A DNA stretch of 64,000 bases, taken from positions 22,689,963-22,753,962 of the forward strand of contig JBCFYV010002255.1 in the NCBI GenBank assembly GCA_039000515.1, in the 5' to 3' direction. Of the stretch, positions 30,290-41,379 are shown piece by piece. Made by a program: the position numbers and the translations under genes. Numbering within the stretch: position 1 is the first letter of the stretch; each line of letters opens with the position of its first letter. The DNA comes from Timema cristinae (lineage: Eukaryota; Arthropoda; Insecta; Phasmatodea; Timematidae). The notes beneath the pieces are model-generated. The model ran no database searches, had not been told where the DNA came from, and saw only the letters and a list, made by a program, of their open reading frames with translations.

Positions 30290-31630
30290 AAACTTTATAT
30301 TTAGATGTAATATGGTGGGCTATGCCTTAAAAAAAATGTTTTAAGCTTTAACTAATATCTTGGCCTTAGCCCTTAAATTAAGGGTAGTTTACTGATGAAT
30401 GATTTTTGTTTTATTCAAATTTTTCGAAAATGGCTGTAAAGATATTGTTTAAAAATGTAAATATAATCCGCTTCATTGGCCGGATGGTCTAATGCATCAT
30501 CCTCGTGTTAGATTGGCCTTCTGATGATGGGGAAATCAGGGTTCAAATCAGAGTCGGGTCTACTGAGAGTGATATTTCCTAAATGGTTTCCCAATCTCTT
30601 TCCATGAAAATGCAGGTAGATAACCGGTAAAATGCTTCCCTCCTAATTCCTATCCCATTAGAGTAATTACCACATATTCGTATTACCTGAACCAATAACA
30701 GGTAGTAAGAAGATGTGATACAAAAAATGGAAATATAAGGAGTATTTGACCTTCAAAATAACACATATTCTTGGTTTTTGGGTTAAAACTAACTAAAGGG
30801 TAGTTTAATGAGTGATTTTCCACAATTCTCAACATTTTAAATGGTTAAAACGATTTTGTTTAAAATGTATGTTTTAGATGATTTATAAATGACAAATAAA
30901 ATTGGATAGGCCTACTTTTTTTAGGGGGGAGGGAGCTTTGTTTAAGAATACGTTTATTGATAGTTTTTTTAAGATTTGAATGTTTAAAAAATTGCTCTAT
31001 CAATGTGGTTAAAATGAGTATTTGTTGAGTTTTTAAAATTAAAAGTAATTATAATTTTGTTTAAAAAAAATATTGTAGTTGTATAGAAAAATTCAAAAGG
31101 CTTTAACGATTTTGAACAAAATTTATTTCGGGGTACTATTTTACATGATCAACAATATTATATGTATTTTTCTAAAATAATAAATTTAATTTTAGCTTAC
31201 TGATGGCAAATTACATCAAATTTGATTTTTTTTAAATTGGCCCTGACTATTAAGTTTAAAATTAATATTAGGGAATAGTTTTCCATGTACATAAGACACG
31301 TTATTATGTATACATATTAAAATAATTTTAGGGTAGTTTACCAATAATATATTTTTTTAAATTTGAAATTTGTTAAAAAAATACTTTAACATTTGGTTCA
31401 AAATTTATATAGAGAAAATATGTATTGTGATTTACAAGAGGATGTGTTTTTATGAGGATAGTACACATAAGAGTAGTGTACTGAAAACCTTCTTCGAAGA
31501 CTTCTTGTTGATGTATATTTTTTTAATAATGATTGAAAATGGTACAATCATTATTAAGAGTTGGGTCAAATCCTGTACTTAATTAATCCACATCCTCATT
31601 TTACCAAAGAATCTCAAAAATCTAAAAATC
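30290..31630. repeat. Degenerate tandem repeat, period about 150 bp
   Basis: AGGGTAGTTTACTGATGA, AACGATTTTGTT(C/T)AAAAT and TTTTGACCTTCAAAATAACA words recur several times with large divergence. The same words occur at 52730-53460 and 60410-60600. Interrupted by SINE-2. A poly-G run lies at about 31641-31656. Confidence 0.55.
30471..30733 (+). mobile_element. SINE-2 inside the degenerate tandem repeat
   Basis: TTGGCCGGATGGTCTAATGC head, GGGTTCAAATCAGAGTCGGG box B region, TTTCCTAAATGGTTTCCC body, tail GGTAGTAAGAAGATGTGATA. AAATATAA occurs on both sides and may be the target duplication. Confidence 0.8.
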
Positions 31631-31783
31631 AAATCTTAAAGGGGGGGGGGGGGGAGAATATAAGTGGGATGGAAATATAATAAAAAATATAAATATAATG
31701 TTAATCTTACTATACGGTAGTGCATATATATGACATTAATGAATTCAGATACATTTTATGAATTCAGCTACGTGTTAATTCAA

Positions 31784-32050
31784 CCTTGGTGGTCTAAGGG
31801 TTAAGGGCACACCTCAATACCAGATAATCGTTGGTTCAAACCCTGCTGGGGTCGACGAATTTTTCTTGAATGATAAAAATCCATAGCGCAGTTTCCTTTG
31901 AGGTGAAGTAAAGCCATTGGTCAATATCGTTAGTGGCATGTAAAATAAATCTAGGAAGTGTGTGAAAATAACTTTCCCAGCAAAACTGACAGGCCCTTTC
32001 ACTCTCGCTCATAGAAATTCTTATGTGCTTATATAATCAGTAGGTTCAGA
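31784..32050 (+). mobile_element. SINE-3, best copy
   Basis: CCTTGGTGGTCTAAGGGTTA is a box A/D-arm and TTGGTTCAAACCCTGCTGG a box B, so the head derives from a tRNA. The body has TTTGAGGTGAAGTAAAGCCA, TTAGTGGCATGTAAAATAAA and CACTCTCGCTCATAGAAATT. It does not have the SINE-1/2 tail. Confidence 0.7.
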
Positions 32051-32282
32051 AAATGCACGTTAAATACCCAAAATAAATAAATCAGTGTTAACTGAATGGA
32101 ATGAAGCAGTGTTGTTAAGTTTGTTCAAATTTTATGTAGGGTCTGAACTACAGATAAGCAGTATTTCCATTAAAATCAGGGGGGGGAAATTTATAAAAAC
32201 AATTTGACCCCAATATTTTATAGAATCTCGAATATTCGTTAGGGTTTCCTGGGTTTGGAGATTCGACCATAATACAACATAA

Positions 32283-32592
32283 TTCGTGACCCAGAAGTAG
32301 AAAGATTAGCCAGTACTAATGTACTGTTTCCCAGGGGACAATCGAATTTACTAATCGTACATCCTTTCGTGGAGCCTCTTTCCATGTCTTGAGATGAGAT
32401 GATGGTGATAATGAATTTGAGGGTGTAGAACCAGTCGAAATACTTAAACTTAACTTAATTCTTATTAACCATCCCCTGGTGACCGTTGGGGTGATTTTCC
32501 TTTAGAGAAAAATATCCAAGATGCCAGTCGGGAATCGAACCCCCTGACCCACAAGTTTATAGCCAGTTGACCACTACACCACAGGGCCAATT
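32283..32592 (-). mobile_element. SINE-4, full length
   Basis: Minus-strand head GGCCCTGTGGTGTAGTGGTC, box B GGGGTTCGATTCCCGACTGG, then GGAAAATCACCCCAACGGTC. It ends with the GTACATTAGTACTGGCTAA portion at the plus-strand left. tRNA-derived head with well-spaced boxes. Confidence 0.72.
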
Positions 32593-32967
32593 ATGTCGAC
32601 CCATTAAAAGAACCTATACCAAAACATTTATAATGTATAATATAGCGGCTCCTATATGGTAAAGGTTCTAGATTTTATTGTAACTGAGTGTAGTGCTGAT
32701 AATTCCTCCGTAAGGTCGTACAATAGGGCTTTATCTACAAACTCATGTGCTAGGCGACTTATGCATCAAACGTAACTCTGATAACAAGTGGATTTGTTCT
32801 AGTTAAAGGTAATTATTCTCGAGTCGTGTTGGTGACAAAACAGGGGAATAGGGGTGGATAGTATCTCAAGATATCCAAGGACACGGTTGCGTTCGTGGTT
32901 ATGATCACACTGTAATTGCGAAAAGACCAAGTGACAAAAAGAAAAGAGTTTTTTTTTAAAATTCTTG
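32593..32967. other. Unassigned stretch
   Basis: No repeat recognised. A minus-strand frame of 95 codons spans it and the next SINE, whose SINE part reads through the head. Confidence 0.4.
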
Positions 32968-33258
32968 ATGGTGACCTGATGGTCTAAGGGTAAGGTGTCA
33001 GACTTCTGTACTGAGGGTCCGGGATTCAATCCTCGGTCCCGGCACAGATCTATCTGATTACCAAACCCTACCTTCACATCTGACAAGACGTGTTTAGATC
33101 ACAACTTGTGAATGTGTGTGAATGCTAGGCCTCCACCGTGGTTCGGCTTCCACGTTAAACTGTAGGTCCTCCATTTCATCTCACAATCACCCTATCATTA
33201 CACATTAGCGTAAGTGCGTATAACCCGAACGGGTGGTGCTAATAATAATAATAATTTT
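32968..33258 (+). mobile_element. SINE-1, full length, 7-bp target duplication
   Basis: GGTGACCTGATGGTCTAAGG head, GGATTCAATCCTCGGTCCC box B, complete body. The tail CGAACGGGTGGTGCTAATAA has lost the AGTAAGACGC part. ATTCTTG at 32961-32967 and 33259-33265. Confidence 0.87.
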
Positions 33259-33307
33259 ATTCTTGCCATTTGCATGAATAGTAATTTATTTAATTAGCTA
33301 TATATTT

Positions 33308-33510
33308 TCTGTGCTGCGCGTTTTACTGCCCATCCGGGCTGTCTATATATTTACACTGATAGGGTGGGAATGAGGAAAATAGGATGAAGAAGAAATGTGC
33401 CCACATTTGCGTGGAGGAAAAATGGGAACATATAACAAAAATACCACCTCAGTACACCCAGCCGGGAATGGAACCACATGACTTCCTAATCACTGGTAAA
33501 ACCAGACTAG
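33308..33510 (-). mobile_element. SINE-2, diverged, head truncated
   Basis: CTGCGCGTTTTACTGCCCAT (tail inverted), ACATTTGCGTGGAGGAAAA, CAGCCGGGAATGGAACCAC (box B inverted). The head is lost in the region that follows. The 60-74 codon frames on either strand are shadows. Confidence 0.65.
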
Positions 33511-33741
33511 ACAAGACTGGTACTGACTGGTACGTAACCATCGATGCAGATAAATATGATAATGAATGTCCGAATACTGTAACCAAGATTATCGGCCTTA
33601 TGCTGTGAGTGAGATAGCTGTTGTGTTTCAAAGAGATGATTCATTGTTCCATGGTTCGAATCCCGGTTGGTTCAAGTTCTCTTAGTAGTAAGTGAGTTGA
33701 GAGTGATTCGGAGATCCAGACGCTAACCACCCATAGCCTGT

Positions 33742-34268
33742 GTTAATGACTTTTCCAACCTGTGACGTAGCTTCAAGTCAAGAGTAAATTCTAAGTTTTA
33801 ATAAGCGGATTTTAATGATTTAATATTTAAACAAAAGTCATAAGTTCTTAAAATATTCTGATATTAGTCTTTCTTTTGTCACAAAAATATTTTGGTGATC
33901 CTTAAGTAGTTTTTTTTTTGTAAACGTTTGTTAAAATTTGTTTACAACCAAGAATATTTAGTTCATTCACGAAAGTGACCAGTAAGAATTTTTCTTCCAA
34001 AATGTAAATTAAAAAAGTACGTGGAAACATATGGAAGTCAATGCTGTCCAGACGCAAATAGTAGAGTGAGTGTTAATACTCGTCAGCGGAAGAGAGGACC
34101 TTTTATCAGCACATAGACAAGAGGCTTCACAGGGTGAACAGTTCATTTTCTTCCACTTTTTCTTTTTTTTTTTACATTGTATCTAAGTGTGATAGTGCTT
34201 AGAGTGCGTCAAATTAATTTACAGGTTGATTTGTTAAATAGCTCTGAAATCACCGAGTAGTCAACATC
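33742..34268 (+). mobile_element. NA-1, near full length
   Basis: Starts near ATGACTTTTCCAACCTGTGA, passes TTTAATATTTAAACAAAAGT, TTTACAACCAAGAATATTTA, ATACTCGTCAGCGGAAGAG, GAGGCTTCACAGGGTGAAC, and ends AAATCACCGAGTAGTCAAC. Small deletions near the distal end (TTAGAGTGCGTCAAATT). Confidence 0.75.
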
Positions 34269-35321
34269 AACGTAAACAAAAAGAATCCGTTGAGAACTAG
34301 AAAAACTTTTCAAAATCTTTACCTCTGTCGTGTACATTTTCTAACTGAACAGGTTGGTCATGTAGTTCATATCAATATACCCTCTCAACAAACCAACGTT
34401 GCCATATCTTCCAAACACATGACATCCTATACTAGCTCAGGATCACTGATAAAGCACGACCTGGCAACATCGGAATACTTCGTCTTCCTTCCATCTCCCC
34501 CCCTATCACAATCCTTCCCATTTCCCCTTAAAGAATCTTTCATTCCTAGTACGTATATTTATTCGATTTTTTTTATTCCATACCATCACACACGTTTTTT
34601 TATTGTTTTATTCCAACCTCCCCCTCCCACTTTTCTTCCTATCTTTTTTTTATTTATTTTTTTAATAATTGAATGCTAACGTGGAAAAAGAAATCAACTC
34701 TCAAAAAGTGCACGTGAAATGAGATTCGGTCTTTGGAAACTTCACCACCAGTTTATTCATAACGGACGTCAATACAATACTTGACTTCATGGCTTATTCA
34801 CGGATCTCCCTTTACCAAGTAGGAAATTGTAAGACTTGACTACCTTTATCGATTACTTCGTCCCGGAAAATATTTCACCATCTTTATCGCGGGAATATAT
34901 GGTGTTTTTTTAGAGGGATGGGGGGAAGGGGGAGAGTGATCAATACAAAGTTTTAAAATGACCAGTATATACTTTAAAATTTAGTTTGGATATTTAGAGT
35001 GACTTTCTAAGCACAGTTCGATTTCTCTACGTGATTTACTTACAGTTTAATTTTCATAAGAAGGGCCTACATAAATTTTTTTGACTAAAATTGAAAAACA
35101 CTCTACTAGAGGGGTCGGAAATATTATTGGGGCCTCGTTAGTATTTTTAACTTATCATATTTTCCGTGATCGACCATCTTAACTGCTTTTACCCTTTTTG
35201 TGTCTATACATATTATATTTATTCCCTACATTCAAGCTTCCTCAAATACTTAAATCGCTATATTCAATCAAATGTATATTGAAAAACTTTATTTTCTCAT
35301 ATTTAACTATTTAAAACCCGT
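34269..35321. other. Unassigned stretch, possibly unique host DNA
   Basis: Contains a 129-codon plus-strand open frame (34290-34679) whose product is rich in S, P, F and I and turns into simple T-rich sequence; I recognise no domain and see no splice or promoter support. A G-rich run lies near 34915-34940. Confidence 0.4.
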
Positions 35322-35562
35322 TTTGGTGATCGAATGGTCTAAGGCGTTACTCTCGCAGGATAATAGACTCTGCCAATGACGGAGGTTCGAATCTCGATCG
35401 GGTATACTGAGGGGGGTTTTACAAAATGGTTTTACATTCAACTTTCACGCTAATGTGGATATACTTCCTATAAATATGACCTTCCTCATCCTTAAAACCA
35501 TTAGCGTAATTAATACATAAGCGTATAACCCGAACTGGTACTAAGATGCGGTGTTAAAAAAA
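35322..35562 (+). mobile_element. SINE-2, full length
   Basis: TTTTGGTGATCGAATGGTCT head, GGAGGTTCGAATCTCGATCG box B, body, tail CGAACTGGTACTAAGATGCG and A-run. A short deletion precedes box B. Confidence 0.83.
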
Positions 35563-35697
35563 ACTATTTAATTTTCTTGTAAAATTACCTATTAATGACC
35601 TATCATGGTTAATTTGGTCACATTCAAAAATATTACTTGCAAGAAGGCTTACTTGATATTTTTGCGAGCTTAAGAGGCACTAAGAATTTATAATTAC
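35563..35697. other. Short AT-rich spacer
   Basis: Nothing recognised. Confidence 0.4.
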
Positions 35698-35930
35698 CAT
35701 CATTATTATTATTATTACTATTATTATTATTTTAGCACCATGTCTTACTACCCGTTCGGATTATACGCCTATGTACTAATTACACTAATGGGTTAGGAAT
35801 TATGAAGGTTTAATTTAGAGTAAATTCACCTAGAGTTGCGTGGAAGGAGAGTGGAAAACTATCCTCAGTGCACCCGAATGGGATTGAACCCCGATCTCCC
35901 CATCATCGGCAGACTAGTTAACACGAGGTT
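35698..35930 (-). mobile_element. SINE-2, 5' truncated, with (ATT)n tail
   Basis: (ATT)n at 35698-35732, then GCACCATGTCTTACTACCCG, the body GTGGAAGGAGAGTGGAAAAC, and CGGCAGACTAGTTAACACGA. The head is missing. Confidence 0.75.
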
Positions 35931-36004
35931 TATTTTTTAAAGACGATGTAGTTTTCTTAAAAGCTTGACCTGTCCCTCGTGATCAACTAATTGTCAACCC
36001 CTGT

Positions 36005-36228
36005 TCAACTATTTTAATAGCGTTATTCTGCGGAGGACGGGGAGATCGATGTTCGAATCTCGGTCGAGTGAAGTGGGGGTGGTTTTTCCTAAATGTTTTT
36101 TTCCACTCTCCCTCCACGTAAATGTGGGTTCACTTCCTCTAAATTCAACCTTCCCAATTCGTAATCCATTAGTGTAATTAGTACTTAAGCTATAACCCGA
36201 ATGGATAGTAAGACGTGGTGCTAAATTA
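36005..36228 (+). mobile_element. SINE-2, head truncated
   Basis: GGGAGATCGATGTTCGAATC (box B), GTGGTTTTTCCTAAATG, tail CGAATGGATAGTAAGACGTG. It faces the previous SINE-2 across about 75 bp. The 78-codon minus-strand frame is a shadow. Confidence 0.75.
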
Positions 36229-36278
36229 AACAAAATATCTGCCATATCTTAACATATGATTACATGAAAGTTGATCTA

Positions 36279-36499
36279 CAGTAGCCCCATGCTTCTTTGG
36301 TGCTGACTGACAGCTCACAGCTGACAGCTGACGGCTTTGAAAAGCTACCAGACCAAATCATGTATCCCTACGCTGAACCAAATGATCTTAAAATACGTAT
36401 GTTTAGCAGCTGCACTTTTAACAGTCAAAATTTAGGTATTATACTAAGTGACTGTCAGAAGTCAGCTGTGACTGTCATCAGCACAAGAAGCGGCTACTG
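36279..36499. mobile_element. MITE-1 copy 6, TA-flanked
   Basis: CAGTAGCCCCATGCTTC to GCGGCTACTG, TA at 36277-36278 and 36500-36501. Several single-base deletions in the right arm. The 71-codon frame inside is not a gene. Confidence 0.82.
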
Positions 36500-36501
36500 T
36501 A

Positions 36502-36834
36502 GTAACTTTTAGATGTCAGACAAAGCCCTACCTATGAATATTGAACTTAAGAGGGATTCTTGGCAAAGCACTGAGACGCGTTGAATACTTTTAGAAATCC
36601 CGAATTATTTAAGATTCTGTTTAATATTTTAAAATATTGTTTCCAACCAAATACATGGGGTGAAATATCAACTGGTTTCTAACTAGTTAAAAAGTTAAAA
36701 AATTTAGTTTAAAGTTAAAAAAAAATTCAACAACGATTTACATAGAAAATTTACTTTTGATATTGAAGCAAAAGGTAATAGTAATGGTGTGATTGGATTA
36801 CATTGACCCGTAGCTCTGTTTGCTGAAATATTAG
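36502..36834. other. Unassigned AT-rich stretch
   Basis: No feature recognised. Confidence 0.4.
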
Positions 36835-37095
36835 CCAGTACTAATGCACCGTTGTCCAAGGGATACCCGAATGTACCGATCATGCATCTTTTCCGTTGGG
36901 GCTCTTTCTATGTGCCAGTGATGTGAAGGGATGATAGTGGAAGGGAATATGAAGGGGCAAAGCCAATCAACCAAATCCTGGTGACCATAAGAATTATTCC
37001 TCTTTTGAGAAAAAATCCCCCGGTAACAGCCTTGAATTTAATCCAGGACCTCTAGGTCAGCATCCAAAAGATCCGGACACTATACGACGAGGCAA
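36835..37095 (-). mobile_element. SINE-4, diverged
   Basis: ATTAGCCAGTACTAATGCAC, TCATGCATCTTTTCCGTTGG, ATCCTGGTGACCATAAGAAT and TTGAATTTAATCCAGGACC follow the order of 32283-32592. The head is weak. Confidence 0.62.
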
Positions 37096-37444
37096 GTTAG
37101 GTTAGAAACCTAGAATCAGACCGCTTCTATCAAATCAAGTCATGTTTTGATAGAGTCACAACAGAACATTTTAAGATAATATGAGATTTGTTGCATAGGG
37201 TTTTAGGCCTATGTAAATTATCACACTTTTTTTAAAAACATTTTAACTGGTCAGAACTTTTGCCTATATTTTAGTATAAACAATTTAAAAAATATATCAA
37301 CCAACTTCATAAATAATCCGGGATTTCTAAACGACTGCAAATCTTCTCTGTGCTCTACGATGCAGCACCCTTAACTTAAATTTTCTCCCCGTCTCACGCG
37401 TCCAGGCCAAACGTACTTAATTACACTAATTATTGAGTAGGCTA
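37096..37444. other. Unassigned AT-rich stretch
   Basis: No feature recognised. Confidence 0.4.
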
Positions 37445-37610
37445 GAAGATGCCAAAAGCCAAGATGCCAAAAGCTTTCTCGGATAAGCGAGATATGTAAA
37501 CCAGAGGTCAGCGGGAGTTCTCACCAATTCCCCCTACCTTCCCCCCCCCACCACCACCACCATCACCCACCATAGAGTAGTGTCTCTAGAACCCCTTATT
37601 CTGTATGCAA
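37445..37610 (+). mobile_element. 5'-truncated LINE: 3' untranslated tail only
   Basis: AAGCTTTCTCGGATAAGCGA, GATATGTAAACCAG, GGAGTTCTCACC and CATAGAGTAGTGTCTCTAGA resemble the sequence just downstream of the RT relic (39528-39645: AGCCCAGCTCGGATAATCGA, GGAGGTTCTCACC, CATAGATTAGTGTATTCG). A C-rich microsatellite lies at 37542-37570. No coding part is left. Confidence 0.55.
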
Positions 37611-37639
37611 CTACATTTTTTCCTTCGCTAAAATTAAAA

Positions 37640-38102
37640 GCTGCATCACATTCCAATCAACTCTGTGACACAGTAGGCTTGAAATAGTAAATTTGCACAA
37701 ACACTATTACACGTGGTTCATTTATGATCAAAATTAATGAAGATAAAGAGTTAGTAGAAGTTTCTAGAACCGAACATTTTTGAAATATTAAATAATATTT
37801 GGATAAAAACTGCATTGAAAAGGCCGTTCTTGGCCCATTTTAGAATGGCTTCATAGATAAGCTTTGTGCATAAATATTCATTCTTTAATAATAATGACAT
37901 ATAGTACTGTAGTTATTAACAAGAAACCTTGTCACTTTGTCCCCCATCGTCACCGCGGAAAATTTTGAATAAAAATTCAAATACGAATGACATGCACACA
38001 TTTCTGGCATCTCGTGGGTCTTTTTTTTACCTTTTACTCCCATACCTCACATGCAAACACACACAAACGCAGATACAAGCCGGGAGTTGAGTTGGCTATG
38101 AT
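37640..38102 (+). mobile_element. REP-H copy 2
   Basis: AACTCTGTGACACAGTAGGC, GGATAAAAACTGCATTGAA, CGTCACCGCGGAAAATTTTG, ACTCCCATACCTCACATGC and GCCGGGAGTTGAGTTGG. A (CA)n-like insertion lies near the end. The 141-codon frame at 37987-38412 runs from here into SINE-4 and has no domain. Confidence 0.7.
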
Positions 38103-38185
38103 GAAAACTCCTAATCTGTATTGTCCTTGTTTCAGAACTTTCGTGAAATGCGACAACCCGTCTTTAAGCACCGCCAATATCTGGC

Positions 38186-38515
38186 CCCGTGGAGTATTGG
38201 TCAGTGAAACTGGATGCAAACCTAAAAGTCCCAGGTTTTATTCCCGGCTGGTACCTCGAGTATTTTCCTCTAAAGGGAAATTATCCCAATGGTCACCAGG
38301 GATTGGTAAATTAGGCTTCATTAAGGTTAAAATTCAAACCAGTTCCACAACTTCATACTCACTATCATCACATCATCTCATTGTGGGTACGACGTGTAGA
38401 CAACCTCCATAGGTGTGCCTTGGGTAAAGCTCTGTGCCACTAGAGTGGCAAATAGTCTAGCATACAGGCATCCGAACTGGATGTTATGTTCCCTCTCGGT
38501 CAGTAATACCATACG
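38186..38515 (+). mobile_element. SINE-4, full length
   Basis: GGCCCCGTGGAGTATTGGTC head, CCCAGGTTTTATTCCCGGC box B, AATGGTCACCAGGGATTGGT, CACATCATCTCATTGTGGGT, GACGTGTAGACAACCTCC and ATAGTCTAGCATACAGGC. Confidence 0.68.
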
Positions 38516-38596
38516 CAAAAAAAAATCAATAACATGGTGTGTCCAATTAGTTGTTACATATTATAATTTGTTCTAGTGCTCCCCTTCGGGCTGGCT

Positions 38597-39520
38597 TGTG
38601 CTTCTTTCTCCACGGGGCAAAGTCCTTTGACCGTGTTTGGCACGAAGGCCTCCTTTTCAAACTCTCTCCCTGAACTTACCCTTCTACTTAATTAAGGTTG
38701 TACAATCTTAACCATCCCACCACACGTTCTCCACTACCTTTGGGAACTCCACTTCCCAAGTCAGAAGCATCCGAGCTGGAGGAGCTGAAGCGCCACAGGG
38801 TTCCCTCGTGGTCTCGGTGCTCTTCATTCTGTTTGTGAACGACATTCCAAAATCTCCAGACACCAATTTGGCACTGTTTGCGAACGACACGGCTCTAGTA
38901 GAGGAGTCTTGGTGAGGGCAGCTGGTGGAGAGGCGACTCCAAATGCCCCTGACGCAGTTGGAGGGGTGGCTGACCACCTGGAAGACATTAACGTAGAGAA
39001 GAGCACGTTAGTGCTCTTCATATGGAAAAGAAAGTTCTACAGTCTGATCCCACTCCGGCTGTTGGTAGAGCATATCAGATGGGCAAACAGAGTTAAGTAC
39101 CTGGGACTTAAGCTGGAAATAAAGCTGACCTGGTGACTACAATGCACTGAGAGACTGAACAAGGTGAGGCAAAGGCTGGCAATTCTAGGCCCACCGCTTA
39201 ACAAGTTTAGTGCCCTGTCTACAAGGAAAGGTCTGACACTGTACAAGCAGTTGCTCAGGCTGATCCTTGACTATGCATGTCCCGCTTGGGGCCACCTGGT
39301 GGAAACGTATATGAGGAGGATGCAGACGTTTCAGAGCAGGTGTCTGAGGATCATTGTGGACGCACCTCGGTATGTTCGGAATGAGACTTTACATTGTGAC
39401 CTGGAGATGCTTACCATCAAGGACCGCTTCCGGAAGCTGGTGCAGTCTTTCTACACCAGACTTCCCGGTGCCACCAATTCTTTTATTCGGGGGCTTGAGA
39501 ATTACGTCATTGACCCTTGA
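38597..39520 (+). pseudogene. LINE reverse transcriptase, C-terminal half, frameshifted (Jockey-like)
   Basis: Copies element RNA by target-primed reverse transcription when intact; this copy is dead. In frame order I read FLHGAKSFDRVWHEGLLFKL, the RT palm block that normally reads A-F-D-x-V-W-H. Then comes SIRAGGAEAPQGSLVVSVLF (the I-R-A-G-V-P-Q-G-S block with an insertion) and LFVNDIPKSPDTNLALFAND. After that NVEKSTLVLFIWK and VKYLGLKLEIKLTW precede an in-frame stop. The open frame at 39164-39520 gives LNKFSALSTRKGLTLYKQLL, ILDYACPAWGH, RCLRIIVDAPRYVRNETLHC and a tail. The usual F-A-D-D catalytic box reads FAND. At least three frame breaks and one stop are visible, and the endonuclease and N-terminal RT are absent. 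Block order and the Y-V-R-N-E-T-L-H tail fit the Jockey/CR1 group; the exact clade is uncertain. Confidence 0.85.
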
Positions 39521-39655
39521 GGGTGCCACCAACAGCCCAAAGCCCAGCTCGGATAATCGAGAAATGTCAAACAGTGTTTTGGGAGGTTCTCACCCAACCT
39601 CCCATAGATTAGTGTATTCGCACGTAACTCTAAACACCCTTATTCGGTTTTCCAA
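39521..39655 (+). mobile_element. 3' untranslated part of the LINE relic
   Basis: Follows the stop codon and matches the truncated copy at 37445-37610. No A-tail or (TAA)n tail marks a clean end; similarity fades near CCTTATTCGGTTTTCC. Confidence 0.5.
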
Positions 39656-39835
39656 TAGACTTTTTTTTTTCCAGCAATATTAATAATATTTTTTTCTTTC
39701 TTTGTTTCAGAAACTTTGCTAGATGCGACAGTCCGTTTGTTTTAGAATCGAAATCATATGGTGTGATCAATCGGTCGGTACGTGTTGGAATTTGCTCTCG
39801 TGCTCCCTTTCAGGGTTAATCAGAGAATGCTAATA
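39656..39835. repeat. Segment sharing words with the flanks of the RT relic
   Basis: TTGTTTCAGAAACTTTGCTA with GATGCGACAGTCCG resembles 38128-38160. GTGTGATCAATCGGTCGG through TTTGCTCTCGTGCTCCC resembles 38538-38585. Pieces flanking the LINE are thus repeated on its 3' side, possibly a nested or duplicated copy. Confidence 0.4.
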
Positions 39836-39876
39836 TGCGACTGCGACTGCGACTGCAACTGCAACTGCGACTGCGT
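39836..39876. repeat. (GCGACT)n microsatellite
   Basis: TGCGACTGCGACTGCGACTG followed by CAACTGCAACTGCGACTGCG; seven units, two variant. Confidence 0.9.
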
Positions 39877-40940
39877 CAGAGTATAGATGTGTAGATACCG
39901 ATACTTTGTGTACCTGTTCCAAACCGGTCCAGTTACAATGCTGGGACAGTTCCAAGTTACCGGTACTTTTCCACTATCAACACAGCCAAACAGCGATCAA
40001 ATTCCAGTATCTGGACTTGGTAGTGGAACAGTACCAGTAGCTTGGAGGGCCTGGTGCTTACTAGCTACTAGTATACTTGGTTAATATTACACAGTCATCA
40101 ACCACAGTATATTAATATTATTATTAATAATAATAATGATATACCATAATAATAATGATATTATTATTAATATATATTTTGAATGAAGTGGAGGATTTGT
40201 GTGTTTAAATAATACGTATCACTATTAATTATTTGTTTCATATATAAAATAAAATAAATAATAGCCTAGTGATTTTCTTATAAACTATTTATTTGATGTC
40301 ACTAATAAATAGTTTAAGATTTAAACTTTTTATCGTCTTCTAAATTTAACTTAACTTAAAAAATCAATGATATTAATGTCAACTAAGTGCAAATGCAGAT
40401 CACAATAATATTATAGGATAAATATTTATTACTGCTGAATCAGTTTACACGTATGACTTAACCCCCCCCCCCCCCCCCCCCACACCATTTCTCCCCTGAG
40501 CAGTGTCTAGAGCTAGCCAGCCCAGCTGCGTGGTGTGATATCACTTTGTACCTGCTACACCTAAGAGTGAGGGTATCGGCAAGGAAAATACGCGAATGGA
40601 AATTACGTTATTGATACTCGTGGAACTGTAACTGTTAAGCTGGAACTGTAACTGTTTATGAACGTTAGGATAGGTATTGACATCGTCCAACACAGTTACT
40701 AGTTGGGAGCTGCTGAGCGAAAGGTGGAAGTAAAAAGAGAGATAGGCAATGTGAAGAGGACAGTGCGTACTGGTGGGAGCGTGGTAGGGAGTGAGAAGAC
40801 ACGAGAAAGAAGAAGATAATTTCTTACCAGTAAGGAATTACAAGCTTTACCTGTTCCAAAATCTTCCACAGCGAGGCTATGTTCCAAGTAACCAATATTT
40901 GTCTTAACTCCCTCTCCTTCCGCCACCATCCTACCTCCCA
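39877..40940. other. Unassigned stretch with poly-C and AT palindrome
   Basis: Contains paired words CCACTATCAACACAGCC/TTGGTAGTGGAAC near 39975-40030, a self-complementary TAATATTATTATTAATAATA patch at 40108-40172, and a run of about 20 C at 40462-40481. Short frames (65-81 codons) lack domains. Confidence 0.4.
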
Positions 40941-41372
40941 CCACGACTAACGTTGCCGGGACACCATCCTACCTCTCACTGCGACTAACGTTGCTGAGAC
41001 ACCATCTTGCTTCCCACCGTGACTAACGTTGCCGGGACACCATCCTACTTCCCACCGCGACTAACGTTGCCGGGACACCATTCTACCTACCACGCTACTA
41101 ACGTTGCCGCGACACCATTCTACCTACACCGCTACTAACGTTGCCAGGACTTCATCCTACCTCACACAACGACTAATGTTGACAGGACTTCATCCTACCT
41201 TCCACCGCGACTCACGTTGCCGGAAAAGTCACCCTACCTCCCCACCACAGCTCACGTTGCCGGGGCCAGCACCCTACCACCCACTTCGGGATTTCCTCAG
41301 GTTCCACCGCGGCTCACGTTGCCGGAACATCCTCCTGTCCCAGCGCGACTAACGTTGTCAGGACCCACTCAC
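40941..41372. repeat. 38-bp minisatellite, about 11 copies
   Basis: The unit contains GACTAACGTTGCCGGGACAC and CATCCTACCTCCCACCGC; the core occurs near 40945, 40983, 41021, 41061, 41097, 41135, 41171, 41209, 41249, 41312 and 41348. GC-rich and CpG-bearing in an AT-rich context. The 82-codon frame through it is a repeat product. Confidence 0.88.
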
Positions 41373-41379
41373 CGTTATT

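Noticed and set aside
34290..34679. 129-codon open frame as a gene
   Set aside because: The product is S/P/F/I-rich low complexity ending in T-rich simple sequence, with no motif and no support from context.
37987..38412. 141-codon open frame, the longest in the window
   Set aside because: It runs through the end of REP-H and a SINE-4 copy; no protein similarity recognised.
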